A stretch of DNA of 64,000 bases from an uncultured Mycoplasmatota bacterium (GCA_913062645.1 CAJXVW010000001.1:124001-188000); one strand, 5' to 3'. Positions 39,021-49,984 are shown, counted from the first letter of the stretch. Made by a program: numbers and translations. The notes: generated by a model from the sequence alone, not told the origin.

Positions 39021-39467
39021 ATGGAACAAGACATCCTGCAACTAGACAATCAACTTTGTTTCCGACTCTATTCGATCTCACGAAAGATGACCAAGGCATA
39101 TGAGCCATTGCTCGAGAAATATCATCTCACGTACCCGCAGTACGTGACGATGCTGGTCGTGTTCGAGCATGAGAAAATCGACTTCAAAGAACTCGCCGAT
39201 CGTGTCAATCTCAAGACGGCGACGATGACGCCGATTGTTCAGAAACTCGAGCAGATCGGGTATGTCCGTCGGGAGAAGAATCCCGAGGATAATCGCAAAG
39301 TCTTCGTCACTCTGACCGATGAGGGAAAATCATTGAACACGCGCATCACCGACGTTCCGATTGAACTGGCGCAGCGCCTTCAGCTGACGGTCGACAAGTA
39401 TGCAACTCTAGTCGACGAACTGGATGAACTCGATGCGTTGCTCAACAACGTATTACAACAACCATAA
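39021..39467 (+). CDS. ohrR: OhrR-type organic-peroxide-sensing MarR regulator
   Basis: 148 aa winged-helix protein. It aligns closely with Bacillus OhrR from LDNQLCFRLYSISRKMTKAY onward: the reactive Cys13 is present, and Tyr17 and Tyr27 occupy the places of the two tyrosines that bind it. TYPQYVTML, the recognition-helix region TATMTPIVQKLEQIGYV and the wing with EDNRKVFVTLT fit the family. In the one-Cys OhrR type, peroxide oxidises the Cys and releases DNA. The usual partner, the peroxidase ohrA, is not next to it, so its targets lie elsewhere. Confidence 0.9.
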   Translation: MEQDILQLDNQLCFRLYSISRKMTKAYEPLLEKYHLTYPQYVTMLVVFEHEKIDFKELADRVNLKTATMTPIVQKLEQIGYVRREKNPEDNRKVFVTLTDEGKSLNTRITDVPIELAQRLQLTVDKYATLVDELDELDALLNNVLQQP

Positions 39468-39492
39468 AAAAATCGCCTGCGGGCGATTTTTT
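39467..39492. terminator. Bidirectional terminator
   Basis: AAATCGCC / GGCGATTT around TGCG with A and T runs on the two sides. Confidence 0.9.
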
Positions 39493-39494
39493 GT

Positions 39495-39926
39495 TTACGC
39501 GAGATAATAGACAATGCCGGCGATGAACGTCAGCATGAACGAGAGAATCGTCCACGCCAAGGTTTTGGAATAGCCGGATGGCTTGATTTTTCCTTCGCTG
39601 TCAAGTTTGGTGAGGATCGGATACAGCGTGAAGTAGAAGATGAATATCGAAAAGACGAATGCGAGTGCCGCGTGAAATTGGACGGTCTCATCGCCGAACA
39701 GGACAACGACGATGCCGAGCGCGATGAAGATGACCTTGGCATTGGCGATCCACGTTGTCAGGTATTTGACAAGTTGATAGATGTTCTCGTCTTTTTCCAC
39801 ATCCTCCAACACCTTGAATATGCCGATGCCGTTGCCTTCCTTCATGGCGGGATTGCGGTAGAGGACGAGGACGTTGAGGGTTTCGAGAATCAAGAAGACG
39901 ATGATGACGACTTGCAGGATGTTCAT
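39495..39926 (-). CDS. Small four-helix membrane protein, unknown
   Basis: 143 aa from the ATG at 39926, seven bases after AAGGAGG; the ATG six bases upstream is too close to that site. Four membrane helices with a soluble loop after the first (RNPAMKEGNGIGIFKVLEDVEKD). It lies just downstream of hppA in the same direction but behind a terminator, so it may be expressed separately. No family recognised. Confidence 0.75.
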   Translation of the reverse strand: MNILQVVIIVFLILETLNVLVLYRNPAMKEGNGIGIFKVLEDVEKDENIYQLVKYLTTWIANAKVIFIALGIVVVLFGDETVQFHAALAFVFSIFIFYFTLYPILTKLDSEGKIKPSGYSKTLAWTILSFMLTFIAGIVYYLA

Positions 39927-39987
39927 GGACATTCCTCCTTCCCTTTCATTATAGCACTCCACACGCCATTCCCGATACGGCATTTCA

Positions 39988-40017
39988 CAAAAAAAACAGA
40001 CCGCGGTTGCGGTCTGT
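39988..40017 (-). terminator. Terminator of hppA
   Basis: ACAGACCGC / GCGGTCTGT, with a T run on the minus strand. Confidence 0.88.
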
Positions 40018-40027
40018 TGGTGGGTGA

Positions 40028-42199
<2,172 letters not shown>

Positions 42200-42226
42200 G
42201 TACATACCTCCGTTTAGTATGTGTCT

Positions 42227-42269
42227 ATTATACTTTGCGATTGAAAGCGTTGTCAAGGCTCGTTGACAA
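42227..42269 (-). promoter_or_regulatory. Promoter of hppA with an inverted repeat over the -35
   Basis: Minus strand TTGACA (42256-42251), 18 bp, TATAAT (42232-42227). TTGTCAA (42250-42256) and TTGACAA (42263-42269) form a perfect inverted repeat over the -35; a third TTGTCAA is at 42293-42299. Confidence 0.65.
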
Positions 42270-42347
42270 ACTTTCCGTGTTTCCCGTTGCAGTTGTCAAA
42301 TTACGGCGGTTCGCATGCAAAATGACGTATGCGAATGGGGAAGCTTA

Positions 42348-42356
42348 TGGTATAAT
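42348..42356 (+). promoter_or_regulatory. Extended -10 promoter of the 198-residue membrane protein gene
   Basis: TGgTATAAT, 29 bases before the ATG. Confidence 0.6.
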
Positions 42357-42385
42357 GTGAGTGATTCGAGAATGAGGTGAAAGAC

Positions 42386-42982
42386 ATGCGTCGACGCATC
42401 GCGTACTTCCTGATCACAGTGACGGTGTTCGTGGCCATACAGTTGTGGCTGCCGCCGTTTTTAAGCGATGAAATCGCCATGGGAACGTTCGATGCGGCGG
42501 AGGCGAACCTGATTTTCATGATTGTCAATTTCCTGGTATCGATCGGTCTCGCCATCGCCATCATGATCGAAGGACGACAGCACAAGGGACTTATCGTGAT
42601 CGGTCTTCTGATCATCATCAGCCGCAGCATCGATGCCTGGCGGTTCGCAATCTTTCCCGAAGACACACCCGAAGGAAACTTCTTTTCGCTGGTGACGGGA
42701 GGATTCATCATGGTATTCGCCATGACCTTGTTTCGCGATGTCGTCTTTCAGAAGTCGATGGCCGTCCCGTTCGCGTTGGTCGGTGTCTTCACCTTCATCC
42801 GATTTCCCTACTTCGTTGACATCATCTATTACGCCTACCGCGGGTTCGGCATGATCGACGAGGGGGCAACCGGGTACTTCAACGGCATCATGTTCATGTT
42901 CTACGGCGTCTTGTTGTTTCAGGTCATCGGTCTCGATTTGTTGATCTGGGAGAATGTCCAAACCAAACGATACGCCAAATAA
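42386..42982 (+). CDS. Six-helix membrane protein, unknown
   Basis: 198 aa from the ATG at 42386 (GAGGTGA, five-base spacing). Six hydrophobic segments with short loops; an outer loop FPEDTPEGNFF and a C-terminal basic tail QTKRYAK. No family recognised. Divergent from hppA. Confidence 0.78.
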   Translation: MRRRIAYFLITVTVFVAIQLWLPPFLSDEIAMGTFDAAEANLIFMIVNFLVSIGLAIAIMIEGRQHKGLIVIGLLIIISRSIDAWRFAIFPEDTPEGNFFSLVTGGFIMVFAMTLFRDVVFQKSMAVPFALVGVFTFIRFPYFVDIIYYAYRGFGMIDEGATGYFNGIMFMFYGVLLFQVIGLDLLIWENVQTKRYAK

Positions 42983-42998
42983 TCCGAAAAAAATAGGA

Positions 42999-43024
42999 AA
43001 CGCCGTCCTGAAGTGGACGGCGTT
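42999..43024 (+). terminator. Hairpin after the membrane protein gene
   Basis: Perfect 10-bp stem AACGCCGTCC / GGACGGCGTT, six-base loop; the T run is poor. It abuts the next promoter. Confidence 0.6.
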
Positions 43025-43025
43025 G

Positions 43026-43034
43026 TGATACAAT
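43026..43034 (+). promoter_or_regulatory. Extended -10 promoter of the small protein/kinase operon
   Basis: TGaTACAAT, 30 bases before the small open frame. Confidence 0.55.
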
Positions 43035-43064
43035 GAGTGTAGAGCCAATGTCAGGAGGAATCCC

Positions 43065-43217
43065 ATGATCATCATCGACATCATTCTTGCCGTTTTGTAC
43101 ATCGTTTTGATTGTTGCTGTCGTCTTGATTGCGATCGCACTGGCGATTCCGGTTGGCATTCTATATGGTCTTTATGCCCTGACACTGCGCCGCTTGTTTC
43201 GTCGCAGGAAACGCTAA
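43065..43217 (+). CDS. 50-residue membrane microprotein
   Basis: ATG with AGGAGGA seven bases upstream and a TAA stop; 50 residues. Nearly all hydrophobic (residues 2-38) with a strongly basic tail LRRLFRRRKR, so it should span the membrane once or as a tight hairpin with the tail inside. It is followed after 23 bases by the deoxynucleoside kinase, probably in one transcript. No family recognised. Confidence 0.7.
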   Translation: MIIIDIILAVLYIVLIVAVVLIAIALAIPVGILYGLYALTLRRLFRRRKR

Positions 43218-43240
43218 ATCACAAGTCGAAGGAGACGTTC

Positions 43241-43891
43241 ATGAGAATTGGAATCATCGGCCCGATCGGATCGGGCAAATCAACGCTCGCCATGTTGCTG
43301 TCACGCTATTACGACATTCCTCTGATCGAGGAACCGGTCGAGAAGAATGAGTATCTGCCACTGTTTTATGAGGACAAGGAGACATTTGCGTTATTGAGTC
43401 AGAACGCGTTTTATTCTTCGCTCTTCCTCCAGATGTGGAAGTCCCGCCACGAGCCGGACTGCGTATTCGATTCGACGCTGTTTTCGAATCTCGTGTTTAC
43501 GGAGTTGCTGCGCCTCGAAGGGATCATGTCGGCGTATGAAGTTGCGCTGACCTATGCGATCGCCGATGAACATCTCAAGCGCCTGCCCGACGTCGACGTG
43601 CATGTTGTGCTCGTCGCCGAAGAAGACCGATTGTTTGAGAACGTTCGCAAGCGCGGCCGTGACATCGAACAGGACCAGCACGATTACCTGAAATTCCATT
43701 ATGCGAATTATTACGACGTGCTCGACCGCATCTACAAGAACTATCAGGTGCCGAAGGACAAGATTCTCTATTTGCGCATGGATGACGTCTATGTGGAAGA
43801 AGAGTTTCATCGCGTGCGTCAGGTCATCGAGGATTTCTACGCGCAAGTGCCGGAATCGATGCGCGCGCACATTGAACAATACGACAAATAG
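43241..43891 (+). CDS. Deoxynucleoside kinase
   Basis: 216 aa. P-loop GPIGSGKST at the N-terminus, the substrate-site Glu in LIEEPVE, the FDST motif in place of the usual DR(S/T) segment, and the Arg-rich lid RKRGRDIEQ. The family phosphorylates deoxyadenosine/deoxyguanosine or other deoxynucleosides in the salvage pathway. Salvage fits well with the exported endonuclease at 31.8 kb. AAGGAGA precedes the ATG. Confidence 0.92.
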   Translation: MRIGIIGPIGSGKSTLAMLLSRYYDIPLIEEPVEKNEYLPLFYEDKETFALLSQNAFYSSLFLQMWKSRHEPDCVFDSTLFSNLVFTELLRLEGIMSAYEVALTYAIADEHLKRLPDVDVHVVLVAEEDRLFENVRKRGRDIEQDQHDYLKFHYANYYDVLDRIYKNYQVPKDKILYLRMDDVYVEEEFHRVRQVIEDFYAQVPESMRAHIEQYDK

Positions 43892-43916
43892 AATCATCTC
43901 AGGATGGTTCTTTTTC
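43891..43916 (+). terminator. Weak terminator between kinase and HD hydrolase
   Basis: GAATCATC / GATGGTTC (one wobble), then T5, starting in the kinase stop codon. The next gene starts 21 bases later without a visible promoter, so read-through is likely. Confidence 0.7.
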
Positions 43917-43936
43917 TTAACAAAGGACGTGATTTC

Positions 43937-44530
43937 ATGAACATCGACATCATCCGTTCGTTTGTCGAACAAAAACTTCGAAACGAAGCCACCGGGCACG
44001 ACATCCTCCATGCCGAGCGGGTTTGTTCCAATGCGATGAGTCTGGTCTTTGAATCGGTGGACACCGACGTCGTTCAGGCTGCCGCGCTGGTCCATGACCT
44101 CATCGATGACAAACTGGATGACCAACATCGTGCCGACTGGACCGCGATCCGCGCTGTTCTGACTGAGGCTGGCTTGCATTCCCATCAGGTGACATCGGTC
44201 CGCGACATCATCCACAACATGTCATTTCGAACCGGGAAGACACCGACCTCTTGGGAAGGCAAAATCGTTCAGGATGCGGATCGCCTGGATGCCCTCGGTG
44301 CAATCGGCATCGCCCGGGTGTTCAGTTTCGGTGGCCGCAATGAGCGCATGATCTACGATCCGGATTCGCTCAATGGCTCCGACTCGATATCGCATTTCCA
44401 CCAGAAACTGCTGCGTCTTGCGGATACGATGAACACCAAACTCGCAACCGACGAGGCAAAACGTCGGACGCGATTCATGATGGACTATCTGGCGGAGTTC
44501 AATCGCGAACTCGCAACGGGCGAAGTGTGA
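43937..44530 (+). CDS. HD-domain phosphohydrolase (YedJ-like)
   Basis: 197 aa from the ATG at 43937 (AAAGGA upstream). The metal site is complete: first His in GHDILHAERV, HD pair in LVHDLIDDKL, later Asp in VQDADRLDALGAIGIAR. The short single-domain type cleaves phosphate from nucleotides or related small molecules. Its place after the deoxynucleoside kinase hints at a role in nucleotide turnover (inference). Confidence 0.9.
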   Translation: MNIDIIRSFVEQKLRNEATGHDILHAERVCSNAMSLVFESVDTDVVQAAALVHDLIDDKLDDQHRADWTAIRAVLTEAGLHSHQVTSVRDIIHNMSFRTGKTPTSWEGKIVQDADRLDALGAIGIARVFSFGGRNERMIYDPDSLNGSDSISHFHQKLLRLADTMNTKLATDEAKRRTRFMMDYLAEFNRELATGEV

Positions 44531-44536
44531 TATAAT
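44528..44536 (+). promoter_or_regulatory. Extended -10 promoter of lipB
   Basis: TGaTATAAT; its TGA is also the stop codon of the HD hydrolase. Confidence 0.65.
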
Positions 44537-44564
44537 GAGAATACCCTATCTGTGAGGTGAGAAC

Positions 44565-45236
44565 ATGGCGTATCATTTACTCCGATTGGAACCGCGCATC
44601 GGCTATCAGGACGGTCTCGACATGCAACGCGAGATCGTGAACATGGTAGCGGCGGGCGTCATCGACGGCGCGCTGTTGATCCTGGAACACAAACCCGTTT
44701 TGACCATGGGGATCCGCACCGATCAAAACAACCTGCTGGTCGACAACGCCTATTTGCGCGACGCCGGTGTCGAACTGTTCGAGACCGACCGTGGTGGTGA
44801 CATCACCTTCCATGGTCCGGGCCAGATCGTCGCCTATCCGATTCTCAAGTTCCGTGCGTTCGGATTGCGTCTTTCGGACTACATGCATCGTCTGGAACAA
44901 ATCGTCATCGACACCTTGGCCGATTACGATGTCGAAGCGACGAGTCGTCCGGAGTTTCCCGGCGTATGGGTCGACGACAGAAAACTGTGCGCCATCGGTG
45001 TCCGTGCCAAACAGTTCATCACGTCGCATGGTCTGGCCTTCAATGTGCACACCGACCTGACGTATTTCAATCTCATCAACCCGTGTGGCATCACCGAGTA
45101 TCAAGTGGGCCGCCTGGCCGACTATCGGTACGATGTCGACATCGAACAAGTCAAAGACCGGCTCATCGGACACTTCAACAAACGCTTTGGAGTGACGTTT
45201 GAACCGACGACGCTGAATGAACTGAGACAACGATAA
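44565..45236 (+). CDS. lipB: Octanoyl-[acyl-carrier protein] transferase
   Basis: 223 aa. The family motif RGGDITFHGPGQIVAYP is intact; the active-site Cys174 lies in INPCGI and a Lys in KLCAIGVRAKQ completes the dyad region. LipB moves octanoate from acyl carrier protein to lipoyl domains of 2-oxoacid dehydrogenases or the glycine cleavage system; LipA would finish the cofactor but is not in the window. Most Bacillota use LipM/LipL, so LipB is noteworthy for a monoderm organism. Confidence 0.95.
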   Translation: MAYHLLRLEPRIGYQDGLDMQREIVNMVAAGVIDGALLILEHKPVLTMGIRTDQNNLLVDNAYLRDAGVELFETDRGGDITFHGPGQIVAYPILKFRAFGLRLSDYMHRLEQIVIDTLADYDVEATSRPEFPGVWVDDRKLCAIGVRAKQFITSHGLAFNVHTDLTYFNLINPCGITEYQVGRLADYRYDVDIEQVKDRLIGHFNKRFGVTFEPTTLNELRQR

Positions 45237-45269
45237 TAGATCGAATTTTGAGACAAAGGTGGTGATGGG

Positions 45270-47048
45270 ATGAAACGATCGATGTTGGTGGTATTGATGT
45301 TGCTGATTGCCGTCGTGTTCACGGCTTGTGACAACGAGACCACACCTGGCGATCTCGATGCCGAGTTCAACCGTATTGCCGGTTTGATCCCGGAATCTTT
45401 CGCGAGCGATCTGACGCTCCCCGAAGGATCGCCGTCGTTTGTCGTCACCTATGAGTTGGACAACGCGGAAGTCGTGAACCGCATCATCGAATTTCACGCC
45501 GAACCGGATGATCGGCAGCTGGTTCTGACCATTACCATCTCCCGCGACGAGTTGTCCCAGGAGTACTATCTCGCTCTCACCCAGAGTGCCGTGTCCGATA
45601 CCGAACTCCTCTTCGCCGAGGTGTTCGCGACACTTGGCAGCGTGTTGCCCGGTGAACTGATATCCAATCACAGTCTGCCGGAGTTTGACTGGGAGAACTT
45701 GATGGTATCCTATGATTCCGACTGTGTCGAAGTCGTTCGCAATCGAGTGGTCTATCCATTTCCCGACAACACGACCACATGTGAACTGGAAGCACATGTG
45801 ACCATCGACAGTGAGACAAGAGTCCGTGCGTTTGCCTTTGACATTGTCGCCGTGGATGATTTGCCTAAACTCCCAGCCCTTCACATCACCACCGACGGCC
45901 AGGCCGAGATCACCGGCAATGAGTTCTACGTGACGGGCACGGCAACCCTCGAGTACGATGGATTTCTGCCGTATCCGGACATCGTCGACGAACCGATTCA
46001 GATCCGCTTGCGCGGCAACTCGACCTTGTACATGCCGAAGCGATCCTATCGCATCAAGTTCGATGAGAAAACCAGACTGCTCAGCGAATACGCCGAACGC
46101 GACTGGGTGCTGCTTGCCAACTATACCGATCACACGTTGATCCGGAATTATCTGGCCTATCAGATGGCCGGACGACTCGACATGGCGTTTGCGCCGATGC
46201 ATCGGTTTGTCGACGTGCATGTGAATGGAGAGTACCAAGGAACCTACATGATCAGCGATCAAATTGAGGTGTCGAACGACCGCGTTGACATTGCCGAACA
46301 CGAAACCACGATCGACACGGGATATCTTATTGAAATCGACAACACGCTATACTGGCGAGGCTTTGAAGAATCCGGCGACAATTATTTCATGATCGGGGCG
46401 ATTCCGTTCGTCATCAAGTCCCCCGACTGGGACGACGAGAACTATCGTCCGGAACATCTGACGTTCATTCAGGATTACATGGAGACGCTGCTTGCGACGC
46501 TGGAAGCCGGTGATGACTACGATGATCTCATCGACGAGGCGTCATTCATCGACTGGTTCCTTGTCAATGAGGTGTTCAAGAACGTTGATGCCGGCTACTC
46601 CAGCATCTATTTTTACAAGGACGCCGGCGGCAAGCTGTACATGGGTCCCGTCTGGGATCTGGATCTGTCCAGCGGCAACCCGGGTCATCTCGAGGCCGAC
46701 CTGCGTGGTCCCGAGGGCTGGTATGTGGCTCGCTATGAACGCAATGTCCTGTTCTATTACTTGATGCAGTACGACTCCTTCCGTGATCATCTCAAGGCTC
46801 GGTGGAACGAGGTGTATGACGATGTGCTTCTGGCCATGCTCGACGACGTGTTCGCGGTGTCCGATTCAATCACCCATTCCCGCTATCGAAACTTCGAACT
46901 TTGGGATGTCATCGGCAAGAATCAGGACTGGTACACGGCACCGGAGATCTATGACCTCAAAACCTACGATGAACAAATCTGGTTCCTGCACGATTATCTA
47001 GCCACCAGAATCGCCTGGCTCAACCAGGCGATCAACGATCTCGATTGA
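45270..47048 (+). CDS. CotH-kinase-family lipoprotein
   Basis: 592 aa. Lipobox TAC, then two small beta-rich repeats (about residues 25-200; LTLPEGSPSFVVTYE and SLPEFDWENLMVSYD), then a CotH domain: RLRGNSTLYMPKRSYRIKF, DWVLLANYTDHTLIRNYLA, VNGEYQGTYMISDQIE and the metal-binding GPVWDLDLS. In Bacillus CotH phosphorylates spore-coat proteins; in non-spore proteins the domain is often on surface or cellulosome-like proteins. A protein kinase outside the membrane is possible but unproven here. Terminator follows. Confidence 0.9.
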   Translation: MKRSMLVVLMLLIAVVFTACDNETTPGDLDAEFNRIAGLIPESFASDLTLPEGSPSFVVTYELDNAEVVNRIIEFHAEPDDRQLVLTITISRDELSQEYYLALTQSAVSDTELLFAEVFATLGSVLPGELISNHSLPEFDWENLMVSYDSDCVEVVRNRVVYPFPDNTTTCELEAHVTIDSETRVRAFAFDIVAVDDLPKLPALHITTDGQAEITGNEFYVTGTATLEYDGFLPYPDIVDEPIQIRLRGNSTLYMPKRSYRIKFDEKTRLLSEYAERDWVLLANYTDHTLIRNYLAYQMAGRLDMAFAPMHRFVDVHVNGEYQGTYMISDQIEVSNDRVDIAEHETTIDTGYLIEIDNTLYWRGFEESGDNYFMIGAIPFVIKSPDWDDENYRPEHLTFIQDYMETLLATLEAGDDYDDLIDEASFIDWFLVNEVFKNVDAGYSSIYFYKDAGGKLYMGPVWDLDLSSGNPGHLEADLRGPEGWYVARYERNVLFYYLMQYDSFRDHLKARWNEVYDDVLLAMLDDVFAVSDSITHSRYRNFELWDVIGKNQDWYTAPEIYDLKTYDEQIWFLHDYLATRIAWLNQAINDLD

Positions 47049-47051
47049 TGG

Positions 47052-47078
47052 AAAAGAGCGGATCACCGCTCTTTTTTT
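47052..47078 (+). terminator. Intrinsic terminator
   Basis: AGAGCGG / CCGCTCT, four-base loop, T7. Confidence 0.92.
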
Positions 47079-47108
47079 GTTGGTCGCATTGCCGATGGAC
47101 GACAGGAG

Positions 47109-47117
47109 TGGTATGAT
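47109..47117 (+). promoter_or_regulatory. Extended -10 promoter of the CorC-like gene
   Basis: TGgTATGAT, 22 bases before the ATG. Confidence 0.5.
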
Positions 47118-47138
47118 GGTATCGGAGGAGTTGGTATC

Positions 47139-48449
47139 ATGATTGTGATATTGATTGTCATCGCAGCACTCATTCTCACCAATGGATTCTTCGCCGCCGC
47201 CGAGATGGCGTTGGTGTCGATTTCGCCGACGGATCTGCATCGCATCAAAACATCCGGTGTCAAACACGCGGCTACGTTGGAACTCGTAACATCCGATTCG
47301 ACGACGTATCTGTCGACGATCCAGGTGGCGATCACGTTCGCCGGATTTTTGTCGAGCGCGTTTGCCGGAAGCCGGTTGTCGGGTACCGTGACCACCGCCC
47401 TGGGGGACATCGGGATTCCGGTGTCGCAAGGTCTTGTGGTCGTCTTGATCACCGCCGTCTTGTCGTACTTCACGCTTGTCTTCGGTGAACTGGCACCGAA
47501 ACGGATTGCGCTGGCCAGAAGCGAACGGTTCGCCTTGTTGGCGGCGCCGGTCATCCGCATCGTGATGATCGCGTTCCGACCATTCGTGTGGTTGTTGCGC
47601 ATTTCGACCGAAGCGGTGTTGAAGATGCTGCGCATCGACCATCGCAGCGAAGGTGACGCCGTCACCGAACAGGACATCCGGGAAATGATCGTGTACGGGC
47701 ACATCAAAGGCTTGTACAAATCGCAGGAAACGACCATGATGCAGCGCATCTTCCGGTTTGACGATTTGACGGTCGACATGATCATGACGCCGCTCGATGA
47801 TGTCGTCGCAGTTCATCTGGACAAGGATGGCCAGATGAACCTGAAGGACATCACGACATCGCGCTATTCGCGCATTCCGGTCTTCGCCAAAGAACCTTCC
47901 GTCGTCCGCGGCGTGTTGCTCGTGAAGGACATCGTTCCCGACCTGGTGGCCGGCGATTCCGACCACATCGCCCGGCATATCCGCGAGCCGTTGATCGTGG
48001 ATCCGGACACCAACATCAACGATCTGTTGCGCGACATGCGCAAGCGAACCGAACACATGGCCTTCGTGGTAACCGAGGATGGTGAAATTCTTGGCATCGT
48101 AACGTTGGAGGACATCGTCGAGGAAATCTTCGGCGAAATCTATGACGAACACGATTCGGAAGTGCCGACGGAACCCGGCTGGCATCATCTGAACTACGTC
48201 CTTGACGGCGACATGAAGGTCGCTGAACTGAATCGGCGACTGACGATGGAAGTCGTCCCGAAGCGTTACGGGAAGTGGACCATCGCCAAAGTGATCGAGG
48301 ACCAACTGGGAGCGTTGCCGCAGGATGGCGAACAGGCTGAAGTATCGTTTGGACGGGCCACCTTTCGGGTATTGGCAATGGCGAATGATGCGATCGATCG
48401 GGTGCGGTTGTCGATTGTCGAGGATCGTTTGATCGACAAAGACATCTGA
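47139..48449 (+). CDS. CorC/HlyC-family (DUF21-CBS) transporter
   Basis: 436 aa. DUF21 membrane domain with the signature NGFFAAAEMALVS and GELAPKRIAL (about residues 1-190), a CBS pair with TPLDDVVAVH and RIPVF..VRGVLLVKDIV, and a C-terminal CorC_HlyC domain (about 345-430). The family is linked to Mg2+/Co2+ export or resistance at the plasma membrane. Single gene. Confidence 0.93.
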   Translation: MIVILIVIAALILTNGFFAAAEMALVSISPTDLHRIKTSGVKHAATLELVTSDSTTYLSTIQVAITFAGFLSSAFAGSRLSGTVTTALGDIGIPVSQGLVVVLITAVLSYFTLVFGELAPKRIALARSERFALLAAPVIRIVMIAFRPFVWLLRISTEAVLKMLRIDHRSEGDAVTEQDIREMIVYGHIKGLYKSQETTMMQRIFRFDDLTVDMIMTPLDDVVAVHLDKDGQMNLKDITTSRYSRIPVFAKEPSVVRGVLLVKDIVPDLVAGDSDHIARHIREPLIVDPDTNINDLLRDMRKRTEHMAFVVTEDGEILGIVTLEDIVEEIFGEIYDEHDSEVPTEPGWHHLNYVLDGDMKVAELNRRLTMEVVPKRYGKWTIAKVIEDQLGALPQDGEQAEVSFGRATFRVLAMANDAIDRVRLSIVEDRLIDKDI

Positions 48450-48485
48450 ATGCAAAACGTTTTTGGCGTCAACGTCGTTTGATTG

Positions 48486-48494
48486 TGATATAAT
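48486..48494 (+). promoter_or_regulatory. Extended -10 promoter of the SnoaL/SDR/FAD operon
   Basis: TGaTATAAT, 50 bases before the first ATG. Confidence 0.6.
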
Positions 48495-48544
48495 AAGTAA
48501 AAACAAGACACACCCAATGAATATTGTGAAATCGAGGTATCATC

Positions 48545-49021
48545 ATGACTCAGATCAACGAACCAACTGACATCGCGACCGATGAGATTCTACCGCTGAC
48601 GGTGGACCGGATTCGGACGCTGTGGTCCAAAACCTACAATCCCGCCGGCAAGCCCGACTGGTCACATATCTTCCCATACTACGCTGACGATATCGTCTTT
48701 CAGGATTCGATTCAGAAGGTGGAAGGATTCGACAATTTCAAGGCGATGTGCCAGCGTCTCACCAAACGCTGCAAGAGCCTGAAGATGGACATTCACAACC
48801 TGATCCAAAGCGACAATGTCGTGTTGATGGAGTGGACGATGACGATGTCGTTCCGCCGCTCGCCGACAACCGAGATGTACGGCGCAACGCGACTGACCCT
48901 GAATGAAGCCGGCATCATCACCCACCAACGCGATTATTACGATCTCTGGGGCGACATTTTCAACAACGTCCCCGTATGGCGCCGCATGTACCGCTGGTTC
49001 ATGCGCAAGTTTTTCGGGTAG
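48545..49021 (+). CDS. SnoaL/NTF2-fold protein
   Basis: 158 aa single NTF2-like cone: YYADDIVFQDSIQKVEGFDNFK, VVLMEWTMTM and ITHQRDYYDLW are typical of SnoaL-like proteins, with an extra basic C-terminal helix. Some members are isomerases or hydrolases of polycyclic or isoprenoid substrates; others only bind ligands. First gene of a three-gene operon, 12 bases before the SDR. Confidence 0.82.
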   Translation: MTQINEPTDIATDEILPLTVDRIRTLWSKTYNPAGKPDWSHIFPYYADDIVFQDSIQKVEGFDNFKAMCQRLTKRCKSLKMDIHNLIQSDNVVLMEWTMTMSFRRSPTTEMYGATRLTLNEAGIITHQRDYYDLWGDIFNNVPVWRRMYRWFMRKFFG

Positions 49022-49033
49022 GAGGCGTTCACC

Positions 49034-49984
49034 ATGGGTTTGAAACTACCGGAGGAACTGATGTTCCTCGCCAACTCCCGCAAACCGCAGCATACGTCGA
49101 ATGTTTCAATGGCAGGCAAACTCGTTGTCATCTCCGGCTCGACATCCGGAGTCGGACTGTCCGCCTTGAAACGATTCGCAGCCGGTGGCGCGAACCTCGT
49201 GATGGTTTGTCGCAACCGCGCCAAAGCCGAAGCGATCCGGACCGAGATTCAGAGCGAGCACGATGTCAGCATCGACATCTACGTTGCCGATTTCGCCAGT
49301 CAGGACGACATCCGCAGGGCGGCCGGCGAGATTCTCGAACATCATGCCAAGATCGATGTCCTGATCAACAGCGTCGGCATCCATTCGACGCGTCGGTCTT
49401 ATACCAAAGATGGCATTGAAACGGTATTCGCCGTCAATCATCTCGGCGTGTTCCTGTTTACGACATTGTTGCTGGAGCGGATCAAACAGAGTGCTCCGGC
49501 GCGCATCATTCAAGTCAATTCCGAAGGCCATCGATTCAATGGTCTTCGCGTCCGCGACGTGAATTTCAAGCGTCGCATCTATACGGGATTGCGCGGATAT
49601 GGCCAATCCAAGACGGCACAACTCCTCACCACATGGGAGTTCGCCGATCAGCTGAGTGGAAGTGGCGTGACCATCAATGCCATGCATCCCGGTGCCGTCA
49701 AGACCAACATCGGCAGCAACAACGGTTGGTTGTACCGATTCTTCCTGCGCCATTTCACGTGGCATTTTCTCAAAGACGTCAGCATTTCCGGCGAGTCGCT
49801 CTACTGGCTCGCCAGTGCCCCGGAACTGAGCGATACGACGGGCAAGTTTTTCAATTTGACGATCGAAGAAGTGCCCGCCCGCCATGCCCGTAACCGCAAA
49901 CGCGGCAAGGCGGTATGGGATCTCAGCAGGCAAATGTGCCATCTTGATTCAATCGATAACGGAGGTGACAGCGATGAGTTATGA
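49034..49984 (+). CDS. Short-chain dehydrogenase/reductase
   Basis: 316 aa. Cofactor motif SGSTSGVG (normally TGxxxGxG), NSVGIH for the NNAG position, and the catalytic YxxxK in GYGQSK. Cofactor-binding Arg residues after strand 2 (CRNRAKAE) favour NADP(H). The pattern resembles retinol-dehydrogenase-like SDRs. Between a SnoaL-like protein and an FAD desaturase-type enzyme; the last 11 bases overlap the next gene, so translation is coupled. Confidence 0.92.
   Translation: MGLKLPEELMFLANSRKPQHTSNVSMAGKLVVISGSTSGVGLSALKRFAAGGANLVMVCRNRAKAEAIRTEIQSEHDVSIDIYVADFASQDDIRRAAGEILEHHAKIDVLINSVGIHSTRRSYTKDGIETVFAVNHLGVFLFTTLLLERIKQSAPARIIQVNSEGHRFNGLRVRDVNFKRRIYTGLRGYGQSKTAQLLTTWEFADQLSGSGVTINAMHPGAVKTNIGSNNGWLYRFFLRHFTWHFLKDVSISGESLYWLASAPELSDTTGKFFNLTIEEVPARHARNRKRGKAVWDLSRQMCHLDSIDNGGDSDEL

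Noticed and set aside
44577-46301. 574-codon minus-strand frame opposite lipB and the CotH-like gene
   Set aside because: Runs across two well-supported genes and the gap between them; no motif.
46998-48506. 502-codon minus-strand frame opposite the CorC-like gene
   Set aside because: Antisense shadow; the plus strand has full DUF21-CBS-CorC architecture.
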